Of a stretch of 64,000 nt of DNA, positions 17,504 through 26,548 are shown in pieces. Source of the DNA: Spirochaetota bacterium (GTDB lineage: Bacteria; Spirochaetota; UBA4802; JAFGDQ01); the NCBI GenBank assembly GCA_034190085.1, contig JAXHTS010000019.1, positions 62,001 to 126,000 on the forward strand. Reading direction: 5' to 3'. Both the position numbers and the translations under genes were made by a program. Position 1 is the stretch's first letter; each line of letters begins with the position of its first letter. The notes under the pieces are model-generated. The model made no database searches and was not told where the DNA came from. It saw nothing but the letters and a program-made list of their open reading frames with translations.

Positions 17504-18151
17504 ATGAGTATATTGATAAAAAAAAGCGTGATTTTACTTGCAATTTTAATCTTTAATGTTTCTTTGTTTGCTGATAATGATCATAAGTCAAAAACAAAGA
17601 CCAGTTCTTTATTAGCTTTCAATAGCGGTTCACTCTCAGGTTATGTCGCCCCTGTAGTTAGTGCGATGCAAATAGGCGATACAGGCAGTCGATTTATTGG
17701 ATATCGGGGTGGTCTTATCATCGATTATAATACGGTAATTGGGCTTGCTGGGTATAGATTAAGCAATCCAACTAAGCGGGAGGAATTTGCCAATGTAGAT
17801 TATATTGGAGATGAACCCTATATTTTTCTTCGCTATGGCGGCCTTTTGCTGGAGTATCACTTTTTTGCCAGGAGCCTTTTACATTTTTCATTAGGAACTA
17901 CCATTGGTAAGGGAAGATTGGATTTCCTTAGCGAGGAAGAGTATAATGAGAATAATCGCAGGAGACTTGATGGCGATTCATTCTTTATCGTACAACCCGA
18001 AATAGCAACATACTGTAATGTTACCCGTTTCTGTCGTCTGGGGTTGGTATTTTCATACATGTATGTTAAGGGAATTGATAATAATGAATTTAAGGATGAA
18101 GACCTTAGGAAGATGAGTGGGGCCTTATTTATTGCTTTTGGATGGTTTTGA
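17504..18151 (+). CDS. Outer-membrane beta-barrel-like protein, paralogue of the caspase C-terminal domain
   Basis: This is 215 residues. A signal peptide (basic start, hydrophobic core, FADND near residue 24) is followed by short amphipathic beta-strands ending in FGWF, as in small outer-membrane barrels. From about residue 50 to the end it is clearly related to the last 170 residues of the caspase-like protein at 19536-21173. Shared landmarks are a YRGG/GIHAG-type strand, RYGGLLLEY versus RYGGILFEY, GKGRLDF versus GRGSIGF, and QPEIATYCNVTRF versus EPEIKCIWNVSKY. AGGAGGGAG precedes ATG 17504, and a terminator isolates it from the gene upstream. It probably works with the caspase system at the outer membrane. 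The domain is not one I can name. Confidence 0.75.
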   Translation: MSILIKKSVILLAILIFNVSLFADNDHKSKTKTSSLLAFNSGSLSGYVAPVVSAMQIGDTGSRFIGYRGGLIIDYNTVIGLAGYRLSNPTKREEFANVDYIGDEPYIFLRYGGLLLEYHFFARSLLHFSLGTTIGKGRLDFLSEEEYNENNRRRLDGDSFFIVQPEIATYCNVTRFCRLGLVFSYMYVKGIDNNEFKDEDLRKMSGALFIAFGWF

Positions 18152-18269
18152 TTTTTTAATTAAGAAAGGTTTGCCGGTTTATGTTAGAAAACTTATATTG
18201 TAATATACTGAATTTTCTCCTACCCTGGCTTATGCAGTGGAAAAAAGGTATTTAAAGGGATAGCTTTTA

Positions 18270-18767
18270 GTGGCAAAGAAGAGTGAGATTGATATTGAAG
18301 AGTTTTATCTTCGCTACAGCCCAATGGTCTTCAGAAGGTGTCGATATTTATTAAGGGATGAAGACAGCGCTCAAGATGCAATGCATGAGGTCTTTGTGCG
18401 GTTGCTGGAATATCAAAATAGATTAAAGGATGCTTACCCGTCAAGCCTGCTTTATACCATTGCGACCAATGTCTGTCTAAACATTATACGGGATCAAAAA
18501 CGGCACAAAAGAGTGGAAGGTAATGATATCCTCGAACAGATCGCTCAATCAGATCTTTTGCGGGAGCGGTTTGAGAACAGGGAATTTTTGAATTTTCTTT
18601 TTTCTAAGGAAAAACAAACAACTCGTGAGATTGCTGTGATGCATTATGTTGATAAAATGACTTTGAATGAAATATCCCGGCGCACAGGTTTATCCCATTC
18701 AGGTGTTAGAAAACGGTTAAGGAAACTGAAAGATAATGTTAAAGCTTTTAGAGAGGATGCGCTATGA
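18270..18767 (+). CDS. ECF-type RNA polymerase sigma factor
   Basis: This is 165 residues, the usual size for an extracytoplasmic-function sigma factor. Region 2 spans about 11-80 (EEFYLRYSPMVFRRC, then DAMHEVFVRL for core binding and YTIATNVCLNIIRDQKR for -10 recognition). Region 4 spans about 115-158, with the helix-turn-helix MTLNEISRRTGLSHSGVRKR. It starts at GTG 18270 and its stop overlaps the start of the next gene by four bases (ATGA), so the pair is translationally coupled. That next gene looks like its anti-sigma partner, so this sigma factor probably controls the cluster, and perhaps itself, in response to an envelope signal. Confidence 0.88.
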   Translation: MAKKSEIDIEEFYLRYSPMVFRRCRYLLRDEDSAQDAMHEVFVRLLEYQNRLKDAYPSSLLYTIATNVCLNIIRDQKRHKRVEGNDILEQIAQSDLLRERFENREFLNFLFSKEKQTTREIAVMHYVDKMTLNEISRRTGLSHSGVRKRLRKLKDNVKAFREDAL

Positions 18768-19534
18768 GTATTATATTTTCTGATCTTGATTTAGAGCAAT
18801 ATCTTCTTGGAGAATTAGCTGATGATATTTATAAACAAATTGAAAATGCGCTATTGCATGATAAGTCACTACAACAGAGAGTCGATTCCCTGAGGGAATC
18901 TGGAAAGCAAATATCAATGGACTATCCACTATATCCAAATGTAGCAATTATAAGAAATGCTTATGCAAAGCATTTAAAAGCAGGAAAATCGGTAAAAATC
19001 CTTTTTAAAAAAATTGCCCTATCTTTTGCCGGATCCATAGTTTTATTTTTACTAATTATGCCGGTAATTTATATATCAAATGATATTGGTGATTCTGAGC
19101 GATCAAAGGGAAATCCAGCACAGCTATTCATCTATAAAAAAACAGGTAATTCTGTACATAGATTAAAGGAAGGAGCAACGGCGCGAGAGAATGATATTTT
19201 ACAAATAGCGTTCATTTCTGAGAAGCAGCCATATGTGATGATAGTTTCAGTTGATGGGAATAATGCTGTAACATTGCACTTCCCCGATTCAGAAACCGGT
19301 TCATCTGGAGTAGTTCTACATAAAAAAATGGTTATACCAAATTCATATACCCTGGATCGTGCACCGTTATATGAAAAGTTTTTTATGATTACCTCATTAA
19401 ATAAATTTAATATTCCCGAGATGCTGAAATTTATAAAAAGAGAAATACAAAATAATCCTGAGAATCCGGTTTTGAACCTAAGAAATAACAAGAATTTTTC
19501 TATTAGTGTTTTTTTTCTTAATAAGGAAAAGTAA
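18764..19534 (+). CDS. Membrane-anchored anti-sigma-like protein with ActD/DUF4384-like sensor domain
   Basis: This is 256 residues in three parts. A cytoplasmic N-terminus (1-80, LEQYLLGELADD and LRESGKQISMDYP) looks like an anti-sigma factor lacking a zinc motif. One transmembrane helix spans about 86-106. A periplasmic domain covers about 118-225, with DILQIAF, VMIVSVDGNNAVTLHFP and TLDRAPLYEKFFMIT. From memory this layout matches myxobacterial ActD-like proteins, and the outer domain resembles DUF4384, which often accompanies caspase-like proteases. Its start overlaps the sigma gene by 4 bases, and the caspase gene begins 1 base after its stop, so all three should be made together. The function as anti-sigma and sensor is inferred. 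Confidence 0.72.
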   Translation: MSIIFSDLDLEQYLLGELADDIYKQIENALLHDKSLQQRVDSLRESGKQISMDYPLYPNVAIIRNAYAKHLKAGKSVKILFKKIALSFAGSIVLFLLIMPVIYISNDIGDSERSKGNPAQLFIYKKTGNSVHRLKEGATARENDILQIAFISEKQPYVMIVSVDGNNAVTLHFPDSETGSSGVVLHKKMVIPNSYTLDRAPLYEKFFMITSLNKFNIPEMLKFIKREIQNNPENPVLNLRNNKNFSISVFFLNKEK

Positions 19535-19535
19535 T

Positions 19536-21173
19536 ATGAAAATGCCTGTAGTGATTATATGTTTATGTATGATAATATCTGTCAGGGGGAGGGTACAAGC
19601 AGAGTATTTTACCAAAAAGAACGCTATTCGTCGCTTTACTATTGTAGTGGGTGCGAATAATGGCGGGCCCAATAGAGAGCTTTTGAAATATGCGGTTTCG
19701 GATGCCAGATCATTTCATTCTGTTATGCGAAAGATGGGCGGTGTTTTCTCTGCAGATAGTATACTGGTATTGAATCCTGATAAACGGAATTTTTATTCTG
19801 CGTTTCGCAGAATTTATCATGCCGTGAAACAGAAAAGGAAACAGTATCGAAAGACGGAACTTATATTTTATTATTCAGGCCATTCTGACGAAGAGGGTAT
19901 TCTTCTGGGCAGGGAAAAGGTTTATTATACAAATATTAAAGAGGCTCTTAAAAAAATTTCCGCTGATGTGCGAATCGCGATTCTTGATTCATGTTCATCA
20001 GGTGCCTTTACTAGAATAAAGGGAGGCAAAAAGGGCCTTCCATTCCTGATTGATTCAGCGTATGATATGCGCGGAGATGCTTTTATGACTTCCAGTTCTT
20101 CGGATGAGACCTCCCAGGAGTCAGATAGAATCAGGGGGTCATTTTTCACATATTATCTCATTATTGGGTTGCGGGGCGCGGCAGATGTAAGCCGGGATGA
20201 TCGTATAACGCTGAATGAGGCATATCAATATGCATATTCTGAGACTCTGAATAGAACCGAAAAGACAATGCGTGGGGCTCAGCATCCACATTACCATATT
20301 CAAATGACAGGAACCGGAGATGTGATACTGACAGATATCCGCAAAAGTACCACCCGGTTAGTCTTGGCAAAAGAGATAGACGGTAAATTTTTCATCCGGG
20401 ATGATAACAATAACCTTGTTGTTGAATTCAATAAACCGTATGGGGCCTCTACACAATTAGCCATGGCACAAGGGAATTACACAGTTATAAATGAAAATAG
20501 AGAATCAATTTCTCAGTCGCGGTTTAGATTGAATAATCGATCATCTTATATTCTCAAGCAATCTGATTTTTTACCAGTCAAAAGAGAGTATACAGAGGTG
20601 AGGGGGGCAAAGCCTAACCAGAACTTTCCTGAAAAGGTAGTGGATCCTTTTAAAATTGGGGGTTATGGCTCAATACTGATAAGATTTAACCGTATTGCTG
20701 AAACACGCTCCTCTCAGTATGGTATCCATGCGGGTGCAATATTGAACAATCGTTATATCGTTGGATTAGGTTGGTTTCGACTTAGTGCGCCAAGGGAACA
20801 AAAGGATATTGCTCATCAAGAATACAGTGCTGAGTATCCCTATGTTGATTTTCGCTATGGTGGTATCCTATTTGAATATGTTTATAAAAGAAAGGGTAGT
20901 TTTACAACTACAACCGCACTCTTAATCGGCAGAGGATCAATTGGTTTTACAGAAAATAAGGCATATGATAAATATGCAGAGGATGTGCATGGGATGAAGG
21001 GATTTACTGTAATTGAACCGGAAATAAAGTGTATTTGGAATGTTTCAAAATATATTGGGATTGGAACAAGCTTGTCTTATCGATATGTATCTCGATTAGA
21101 TAGTGAATATTTTAATCATACTGATTTACGAAGCCTGGCTGTTTCGATTTTTATAATAGGTGGGACTTTATAG
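19536..21173 (+). CDS. Exported caspase-like (peptidase C14) protease fused to a beta-barrel-like C-terminal domain
   Basis: This is 545 residues from ATG 19536, chosen because AAGGA lies 8 bases upstream and a signal peptide (MKMPVVIICLCMIIS) starts here; GTG 19506 lies inside the previous gene. The caspase fold runs from about 30 to 270. The catalytic dyad is intact, His116 in YYSGHSDE and Cys153 in LDSCSSGAF, with SQESDRIRGSFFTYYL and GAQHPHY further on. A linker domain (about 270-360) is followed by the barrel-like module (about 370-545) also found alone at 17504. The signal peptide predicts a periplasmic or outer-membrane location, unusual for a caspase. It follows the anti-sigma-like gene after one base. 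The natural target is unknown. Confidence 0.85.
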   Translation: MKMPVVIICLCMIISVRGRVQAEYFTKKNAIRRFTIVVGANNGGPNRELLKYAVSDARSFHSVMRKMGGVFSADSILVLNPDKRNFYSAFRRIYHAVKQKRKQYRKTELIFYYSGHSDEEGILLGREKVYYTNIKEALKKISADVRIAILDSCSSGAFTRIKGGKKGLPFLIDSAYDMRGDAFMTSSSSDETSQESDRIRGSFFTYYLIIGLRGAADVSRDDRITLNEAYQYAYSETLNRTEKTMRGAQHPHYHIQMTGTGDVILTDIRKSTTRLVLAKEIDGKFFIRDDNNNLVVEFNKPYGASTQLAMAQGNYTVINENRESISQSRFRLNNRSSYILKQSDFLPVKREYTEVRGAKPNQNFPEKVVDPFKIGGYGSILIRFNRIAETRSSQYGIHAGAILNNRYIVGLGWFRLSAPREQKDIAHQEYSAEYPYVDFRYGGILFEYVYKRKGSFTTTTALLIGRGSIGFTENKAYDKYAEDVHGMKGFTVIEPEIKCIWNVSKYIGIGTSLSYRYVSRLDSEYFNHTDLRSLAVSIFIIGGTL

Positions 21174-21294
21174 TATAGGTTGGTCCCACTATAAATGCTG
21201 GTTGCCCAGCACTCCCTGCACAGATCTAATCTTTTACTCATCAGTTCCTTTAGCAAATGGCGCGCCTTCAAGAATACTGAAAAATTTTGTATAC

Positions 21295-21391
21295 CACGCC
21301 AAACATGAGTGTTCCCATATCCCCCATCTTTTCCCCTGGCCAGAAAGCCGCCATTAGATGCAACTGTGGCAGTGCTTTCATTATCGCTTGA
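21295..21391 (-). pseudogene. Possible remnant of a beta-helix repeat gene
   Basis: Minus-strand frame from 21391 reads TATVASNGGFLARGKDGGYG followed by RGIQN. This echoes the repeat of the neighbouring broken beta-helix gene (ATLWGGTFTWKGGSS and RGLYN). It has no start and is in another frame, so it looks like a decayed copy or the shifted tail of that gene. The stretch 21174-21294 holds only small hairpins (for example TGCTGG 21196-21201 with CCAGCA 21206-21211) without T-runs. Confidence 0.3.
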
Positions 21392-21450
21392 TCATACCTC
21401 ATATAAGTCACCCTCCCACCACCAGAGCCGGCGGTTAGCTAAATTAATAA

Positions 21451-22707
21451 CTAGGGGCAACCGGTTGCTTGGAATGTATCATTTCGAGTAACGGCTACAC
21501 AGCTCACATTGCCTTGAGCCACACCGCCTACCAATAGACAATCAATAAGCGTTACAGGGCCACCTCCACCACTTGTTAAAACTGTATTGTTCGCGCCTTC
21601 TATGACGCTCTCTGTCACTATTGAATCAGCGCCAACACTGCTTTCCAGACCGCGGTTATTTGTGCTTTCATTCTCGGCTAAGATGCTGCACCTTTCGACC
21701 TCCAATCATGTAGAATCTTGATAAGTGTATATACCCATAGGGTTGGTTCCACCACGTCTGATAAAGGATCCACCGCGCAAAATCGCCGTTGCGCTACCAC
21801 TGTTGTAAAGACCATAATTACTGTTACCCTCTTCAGCTAAGGCTGTGACGTTTTCAACATCTAAAGTAGCACAATCGTAATTGTAGAGGCCCCTGGTGCT
21901 GCTTCCGCCTTTCCAGGTAAAAGTGCCGCCCCACAGCGTCGCCGCTGCGCTATCACGATTGCGCAGACAGCAGTTTAATTAACTACCGTTCTTACTCAGA
22001 GCATTAATATTTAAAAGCTCGATGTTAGTACCGCTGCCTGAAATACATATGGCATAGTTGTTTGAGCCGTTTCCATGTGCTTTTACCATCACATCGGCAA
22101 TCTGAGTGAAGTTGGCACTATCCTCGGTCAACAGGGCTGTGTTATAGGTGAAGTTGCCGCTGTTCATCATTGTTAAATCCCGCAGGCTTGTGTTTAATGT
22201 TAACACCAGCGTGACCTCGGAAAGTGGATAAACATCATCGCCTACCGTGCTTGTTATGATAGTCATTTCCTGGCCAGCTCCCTGGATATGGACATGGGGT
22301 TTCATCACCACAGTTTCACTATACACGCCAGGCGTAATCCATATAAGGTAAGGGTTGTCGGCATCCGCATCACCGATGCTATCTATCGCAGACTGGACGC
22401 TGGTATAGTTGCCGCCTTTTTTGGCAACTACAATCATGTTTTGATAATGAGGCCCTTCATTGCAGATATTTTCAGTATTGTCAACTTCCTCAGGATCTAG
22501 CACACCATTGACATTGTCATCAATACCCGTCTCAATCTGGATGCCGCCATGGGGGCATGTGCTCCCTGAAGGTATACTTGAAATGTTAAAAGTCGGATAT
22601 GGATTAGTGGGTGGATAATACATTATCTTATCGCTTGAATCTTCTTTACAGGTTGTGTAAGCGAGCACCCCAAAACAAACTAAAAATACTACAATAAATC
22701 ATTTCAT
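21451..22707 (-). pseudogene. Right-handed beta-helix lipoprotein, broken by three in-frame stop codons
   Basis: AAGGAGG then ATG at 22707 start a frame of about 418 codons that stays in phase to TAG 21451. It carries TGA as codon 3 (22699-22701), TAA at 21979-21981 and TGA at 21706-21708. Read through, it encodes a lipoprotein signal (FLVCFGVLAYTTC, Cys20) and a short calcium-binding-like stretch (GIDDNVNGVLDPEEV). A pectin-lyase-like beta-helix follows, beginning VQSAIDSIGDADADNPYLIW with G-V-Y-S-E-T-V-V, and short repeats (ATLWGGTFTWKGG, ILRGGSFIRRGG, RGLYN-type turns) lead to a cysteine-bearing end (TGCP). Such proteins are usually surface-exposed. The absence of frameshifts suggests recent loss. 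The longest fragment, 21979-22668, lacks a signal sequence. Confidence 0.78.
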
Positions 22708-23351
22708 TTCTAAACCTCCTTATAAATAATTATATTGTGTATCCTCTAAGTATTTCATCTTCAATTCAACAAATCATCCTCAGACGCCTTTACATGTTTC
22801 AATCAATTTAAGTATATCCTCCTAAAAAAAATCAATATTAATTTGATACCATTTCCAAAATATGGCTCTGTATCTGAATATTATGTACATATTTTTGTAT
22901 CAATCCCCCGCATTGAGTAGGTTAGTTCAAAATATTAAAGGGAAGACGTCTCGTAAGATGTTGATGGAATATCAGAGTCTGAGTAGTGAATTTTGGGGAC
23001 ACCATATTGAGCTCGTTGATATTTTATAGCAGGCTATGGGACTATAACATATGAAGTAATAATTGATTTTTAGAAATACAGAGCAAGGAGCTTATGGTCG
23101 ACGATTTTACGGCTAATGAATAGAGAGTAGGCTTGCAGCCTGCTAGTGGTTTTTCAAGTTACCACTTTCAGGCGGTAGTAGTTGACTTTTCTCAATATAT
23201 TTACGAGCTTGGATTCAATACTATCCATAGTAATTAATTTAATTCCGTTCTGTTTGAATGTAGGGTCGAGTTTGGAATCCGTTACTACAAAATATAATCA
23301 GAAAGATTCTCTTTTCGGAATTATATTTTGTCACTTGCTATATGATAATTC
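22708..23351. other. Gene-free region with two tandem hairpins
   Basis: No open frame here has a ribosome site or coding character. Two adjoining hairpins can be drawn: 23126-23133 with 23137-23144 (AGTAGGCT/AGCCTGCT, one G-T pair, 3-base loop) and 23145-23150 with 23161-23166 (AGTGGT/ACCACT, 10-base loop with a T-run). They may be a termination or processing region on either strand. The left end, 22709-22730, holds the ribosome site of the minus-strand beta-helix pseudogene. Confidence 0.4.
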
Positions 23352-24143
23352 TTATCGCAATGCTTCTTTACTAAATTTTTTGTTAAATAATTTTATATCA
23401 TATTTAATTGACTTTACATGAATTTCAGATTTTTCATCACTATCTGGAATAAACATGATAACCTTAAAGGGTGTCGGATATTTGCCTACCATCTTGATTT
23501 TATGATTTTCCATATATTTTATCAATTTTCCTTCCACATAAAAATTGGAACGAACCGGAAAATAATCAGATACTCGTAAAAACACTTCCATTCTATCATA
23601 TTCTATGTTAATTTCCTTTACTAGGTTAATTTCTTTTGGACGGGCCTCAATTTTATAACATTCATATCCTAGCATATTGACGATACCAAGATTTTTGGCT
23701 TTAAAATATTTGTTATATTCGGTCTTCCATGAAAGAATAATGTTCTCACTGGGTTTTAAACCTCCAATTGAGAAGTGCGAATGAATAAATGATTGTAATT
23801 TATGAATTCCAATGATCCGTTTGACTTTTCCACTTGATAGTTTCACCCATTGATTGGTATGACTGTTCTCTTTTACATGGATCAGAATTTTCAGTCTTGA
23901 TGGCCTGGTCACTGATACAAGCATTTTTCCGCTGGTGAAATCTTTCGATCGCTTTGTAATAAAGGAAATATTATTGATTGATACATGATCATCTTTAAAC
24001 ACCTTTAAAACAACAACCGATTTTCCGCTTATGGGAAATGGTTTTTTCCTTACTTCTTCAATGATTTCATCAGCCGTCAATCCAAAAGCAAACGGCGCAT
24101 TCCAAAGTGATAGTATCCATATGATAAAAAAATATCTTTTCAT
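23352..24143 (-). CDS. Outer-membrane lipoprotein-sorting-like protein (LolA-like, TP0789 family)
   Basis: This is 263 residues with a signal peptide (MKRYFFIIWILSLWNAPFAFG). The mature part is built of long beta-strands in the LolA-like half-barrel order: SFITKRSKD, GKMLVSVTRPSRLKILIHV, GKVKRIIG, GYECYKIEARPKE and YFPVRSNFYVEGK. This family (PF17131-like) occurs in spirochaetes and proteobacteria, commonly beside RND exporters, and is thought to carry lipids or lipoproteins through the periplasm. Its ATG overlaps the stop of the RND gene by four bases, so it was co-translated with that exporter. The exporter is now interrupted, and the function of this intact partner is uncertain. Confidence 0.8.
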   Translation of the reverse strand: MKRYFFIIWILSLWNAPFAFGLTADEIIEEVRKKPFPISGKSVVVLKVFKDDHVSINNISFITKRSKDFTSGKMLVSVTRPSRLKILIHVKENSHTNQWVKLSSGKVKRIIGIHKLQSFIHSHFSIGGLKPSENIILSWKTEYNKYFKAKNLGIVNMLGYECYKIEARPKEINLVKEINIEYDRMEVFLRVSDYFPVRSNFYVEGKLIKYMENHKIKMVGKYPTPFKVIMFIPDSDEKSEIHVKSIKYDIKLFNKKFSKEALR

Positions 24144-26548
24144 TTTTTCATCTGCATTGCCTTCAAGCCAAATCGTTTTCCTGAAGGCCGCTTGTAACTA
24201 ACCTCGGATTTCTGAGCATCATCTATTGGGATTATTTTGGGTTTAAAAATAATGATCAGTGCAGGAAGCAACAGCAAATCACAAATAAGGGCAAAAATTA
24301 TGGCAAAGGAACTAAGCGCGCCAAATGTTTTTGTCGGCAATATTGACCCAAATAGTAGAATGATAAATCCTGAAAAAAGGACAATGCTGGTTACAGTCAC
24401 TGGTTTCCCCACTTCTCTAAATACATGTAGAAGAGAAGCATTTATTTTATCGTGAGACACAAAATATCTTCTCAAACCCACGACAAAATGGATCGTGTCA
24501 TCTACGGCAATACCAAGGGTGATACTTGCAATCATGATGGTTGAAACATCCAAAGGAAGCTTGAGCCAGCCCATAATGCCGATGGTCACAAGTATGGGGA
24601 GCAGGTTGGGAATCATACATAAAAGGGTTAACGAAAAACTTCTGCAAACAAATAGCATCATAAAAAGGATGATGACAAATGCTACAGAAAAACTTCTGAT
24701 CAGGCTTTGCTTCAAGCGATGCTCCATCTTCACGTAGAGCGTTGTAAGCCCCGTAAAATTGATGGTATGATTCTCTCCCAAATTTTTTTCCAGATATTCG
24801 GAAATGTGAATAGCTTCACTCTTGGCCTCTTCATTTGATCCCCATTTCGCCTGAAATGTAATCGTTGCCTCCATTTTATCAGGGGATACCAGTCTCCCCA
24901 TAATCCTTCGATCACTAAGCAGGTAATAATCGAGAATCACCATATTGTCATCGGGTATCTTGTAAAATTCCACCTTGTTTTCATTGAAAGCACGGTGTAC
25001 CTCTTTCATGTAATCCATTATGGAAAAAGATGTTTCAAATTTATCAACTTCTCTTATAAGGTCTCCTTGTATCTTTTCTAATAATTTTAAGCTATCAGGA
25101 TGTGTAAAATCATACTCACTTGACTTCGCTTTAGCGACTGCCACAAATGGAACCGACCCGCCAAATTTGTTCTGAAGGGATTTTATGTCCTGTTTGATCG
25201 AATTGCTATCCGGTAGGTAGTTGATAAAATTTGTTTCATACTTCAAATTCGAAATACCAATGACCGTTCCAACTATAATAATTGAAAAGCCTATGAGAAC
25301 TTTCTTGTAATTACCGATGACAAAATAACACAGGCCTAACAAAATTTTTAATAAAGTGTCATTTTCACTCTTTTTTCCAGATGTCATGGGTATTTGCCCC
25401 CCATAAAAGTCTTCCATCCACTGAACGACTTTTTTCGAAAAGGCAAGGGCCGAAGGAAGAAATGTAATGGTCATGACAAATGCGATGAGGATACCAAACC
25501 CTGTATAAATGCCTAAAACTTTTCCAGGCCGCACAGTGCAGGTGACAAATGCGAAGAATCCAACCGCAGTGGTCAAACTGGTTAAAAGACAGGGGAGCTA
25601 AAGCCGCTTGGTAACGGATGAAACGACTTCCAAATGATCATCCTTTAAGGGATTATACCGATCCCGAAAGTGGGAAAGGACATGGAGTGAATCAGCAACA
25701 GCAATAACCAAAAGAATGGGCCCGATGGATGTTGTTACTATATTTAACGATTCTCCGCAAAGAGTAAACAGTCCAAGTGAGAGGATCAATGTTATGAATA
25801 GATCCATCTGGCATAGGATAGAGAGCACTCCGTTTCTAAGTAAAAACACGACCAGAATAAAAATAATAAAAAATACAATCGGTGTAAAAAGGAGAAAATC
25901 CCTTTGAGAAAGCCGGCTTATTTCACATTCAACATATGGAGGGCCTGTAAAAATAAGCTTTCTATTCTTACCTGCTATTTTCTGAGCTTTTTCTCTTATT
26001 TCTAATATGAGTTTCTGTTTTTTAATATTATCTTTAAACGGCATAAGTTCCATAACAATGATGGTATCTCTGCCATTTTTGGAAACCAGCCAGCCAGATA
26101 GAATTTCATCTCCAAGAATCGTATTTTTAATTTCAAGAAGCTTTTCCTGATTTAAGGCGCCATTTGGCACCAGCTTTTGAAATGCGATATCCTCCTCATC
26201 TGCCATGTAGGTTATATGCTCGGTCAAACTAAATACATTGGCAACGCCCAGGGTGGATTTTGCCATGCGTGAGATTTTTCGTATGATCTCGATGTTTTCA
26301 GTAGTAAATATATCCATGTCAGATATGACAATAGCAATGATCTCCTCGCTGCCAAATGTTTTAACAAACCTTTTATAAAGGACGAGATCCGGATCATCCT
26401 TTTCAAAAAAAATGTCGATATTGTTTACAAAAAGCTGTTTTGTAAACATCTTCTGGGCAAACACGCATCCAGCAGAAATTGCTAGTACTGTCGTAATTAT
26501 AATAATCCACCGATAGTTTTTAATGATAATGTCAATAAAACGGTTCAT
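24140..26548 (-). pseudogene. RND superfamily exporter (MMPL/HpnN-like) interrupted by one amber codon
   Basis: One continuous frame of about 803 codons from ATG 26548 to TGA 24140 is interrupted only by TAG at 25598-25600. Before it are the first transmembrane helix, the first periplasmic domain and three or four helices (residues 1-316). After it the frame continues directly with LPCLLTSLTTAVGFF, the conserved membrane motif, then the second helix TM7, periplasmic domain and six-helix block ending near FKPKIIPIDDA. Intact proteins of this type have 12 helices and 750-850 residues and export lipids or hydrophobic compounds with a LolA-like partner, which follows here with a 4-base overlap. 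Two fragments alone would not be functional; readthrough, suppression or a sequencing error are alternatives. Confidence 0.8.

Noticed and set aside
22699-22701. TGA at codon 3 of the beta-helix gene as selenocysteine or as tryptophan in a recoded genome
   Set aside because: There is no downstream SECIS-like hairpin at the right distance, residue 3 of a signal peptide is no place for Sec, TGG is used for tryptophan everywhere, and the same gene also has a TAA stop.
23182-23421. A 79-codon plus-strand frame overlapping the 3' end of the LolA-like gene
   Set aside because: It has no ribosome site and its second half is antisense to a supported gene.
25598-25600. TAG in the RND gene as pyrrolysine
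   Set aside because: No pyl genes or other in-frame TAG in conserved genes were seen, and pyrrolysine is not expected in this type of protein; a nonsense mutation or error is simpler.
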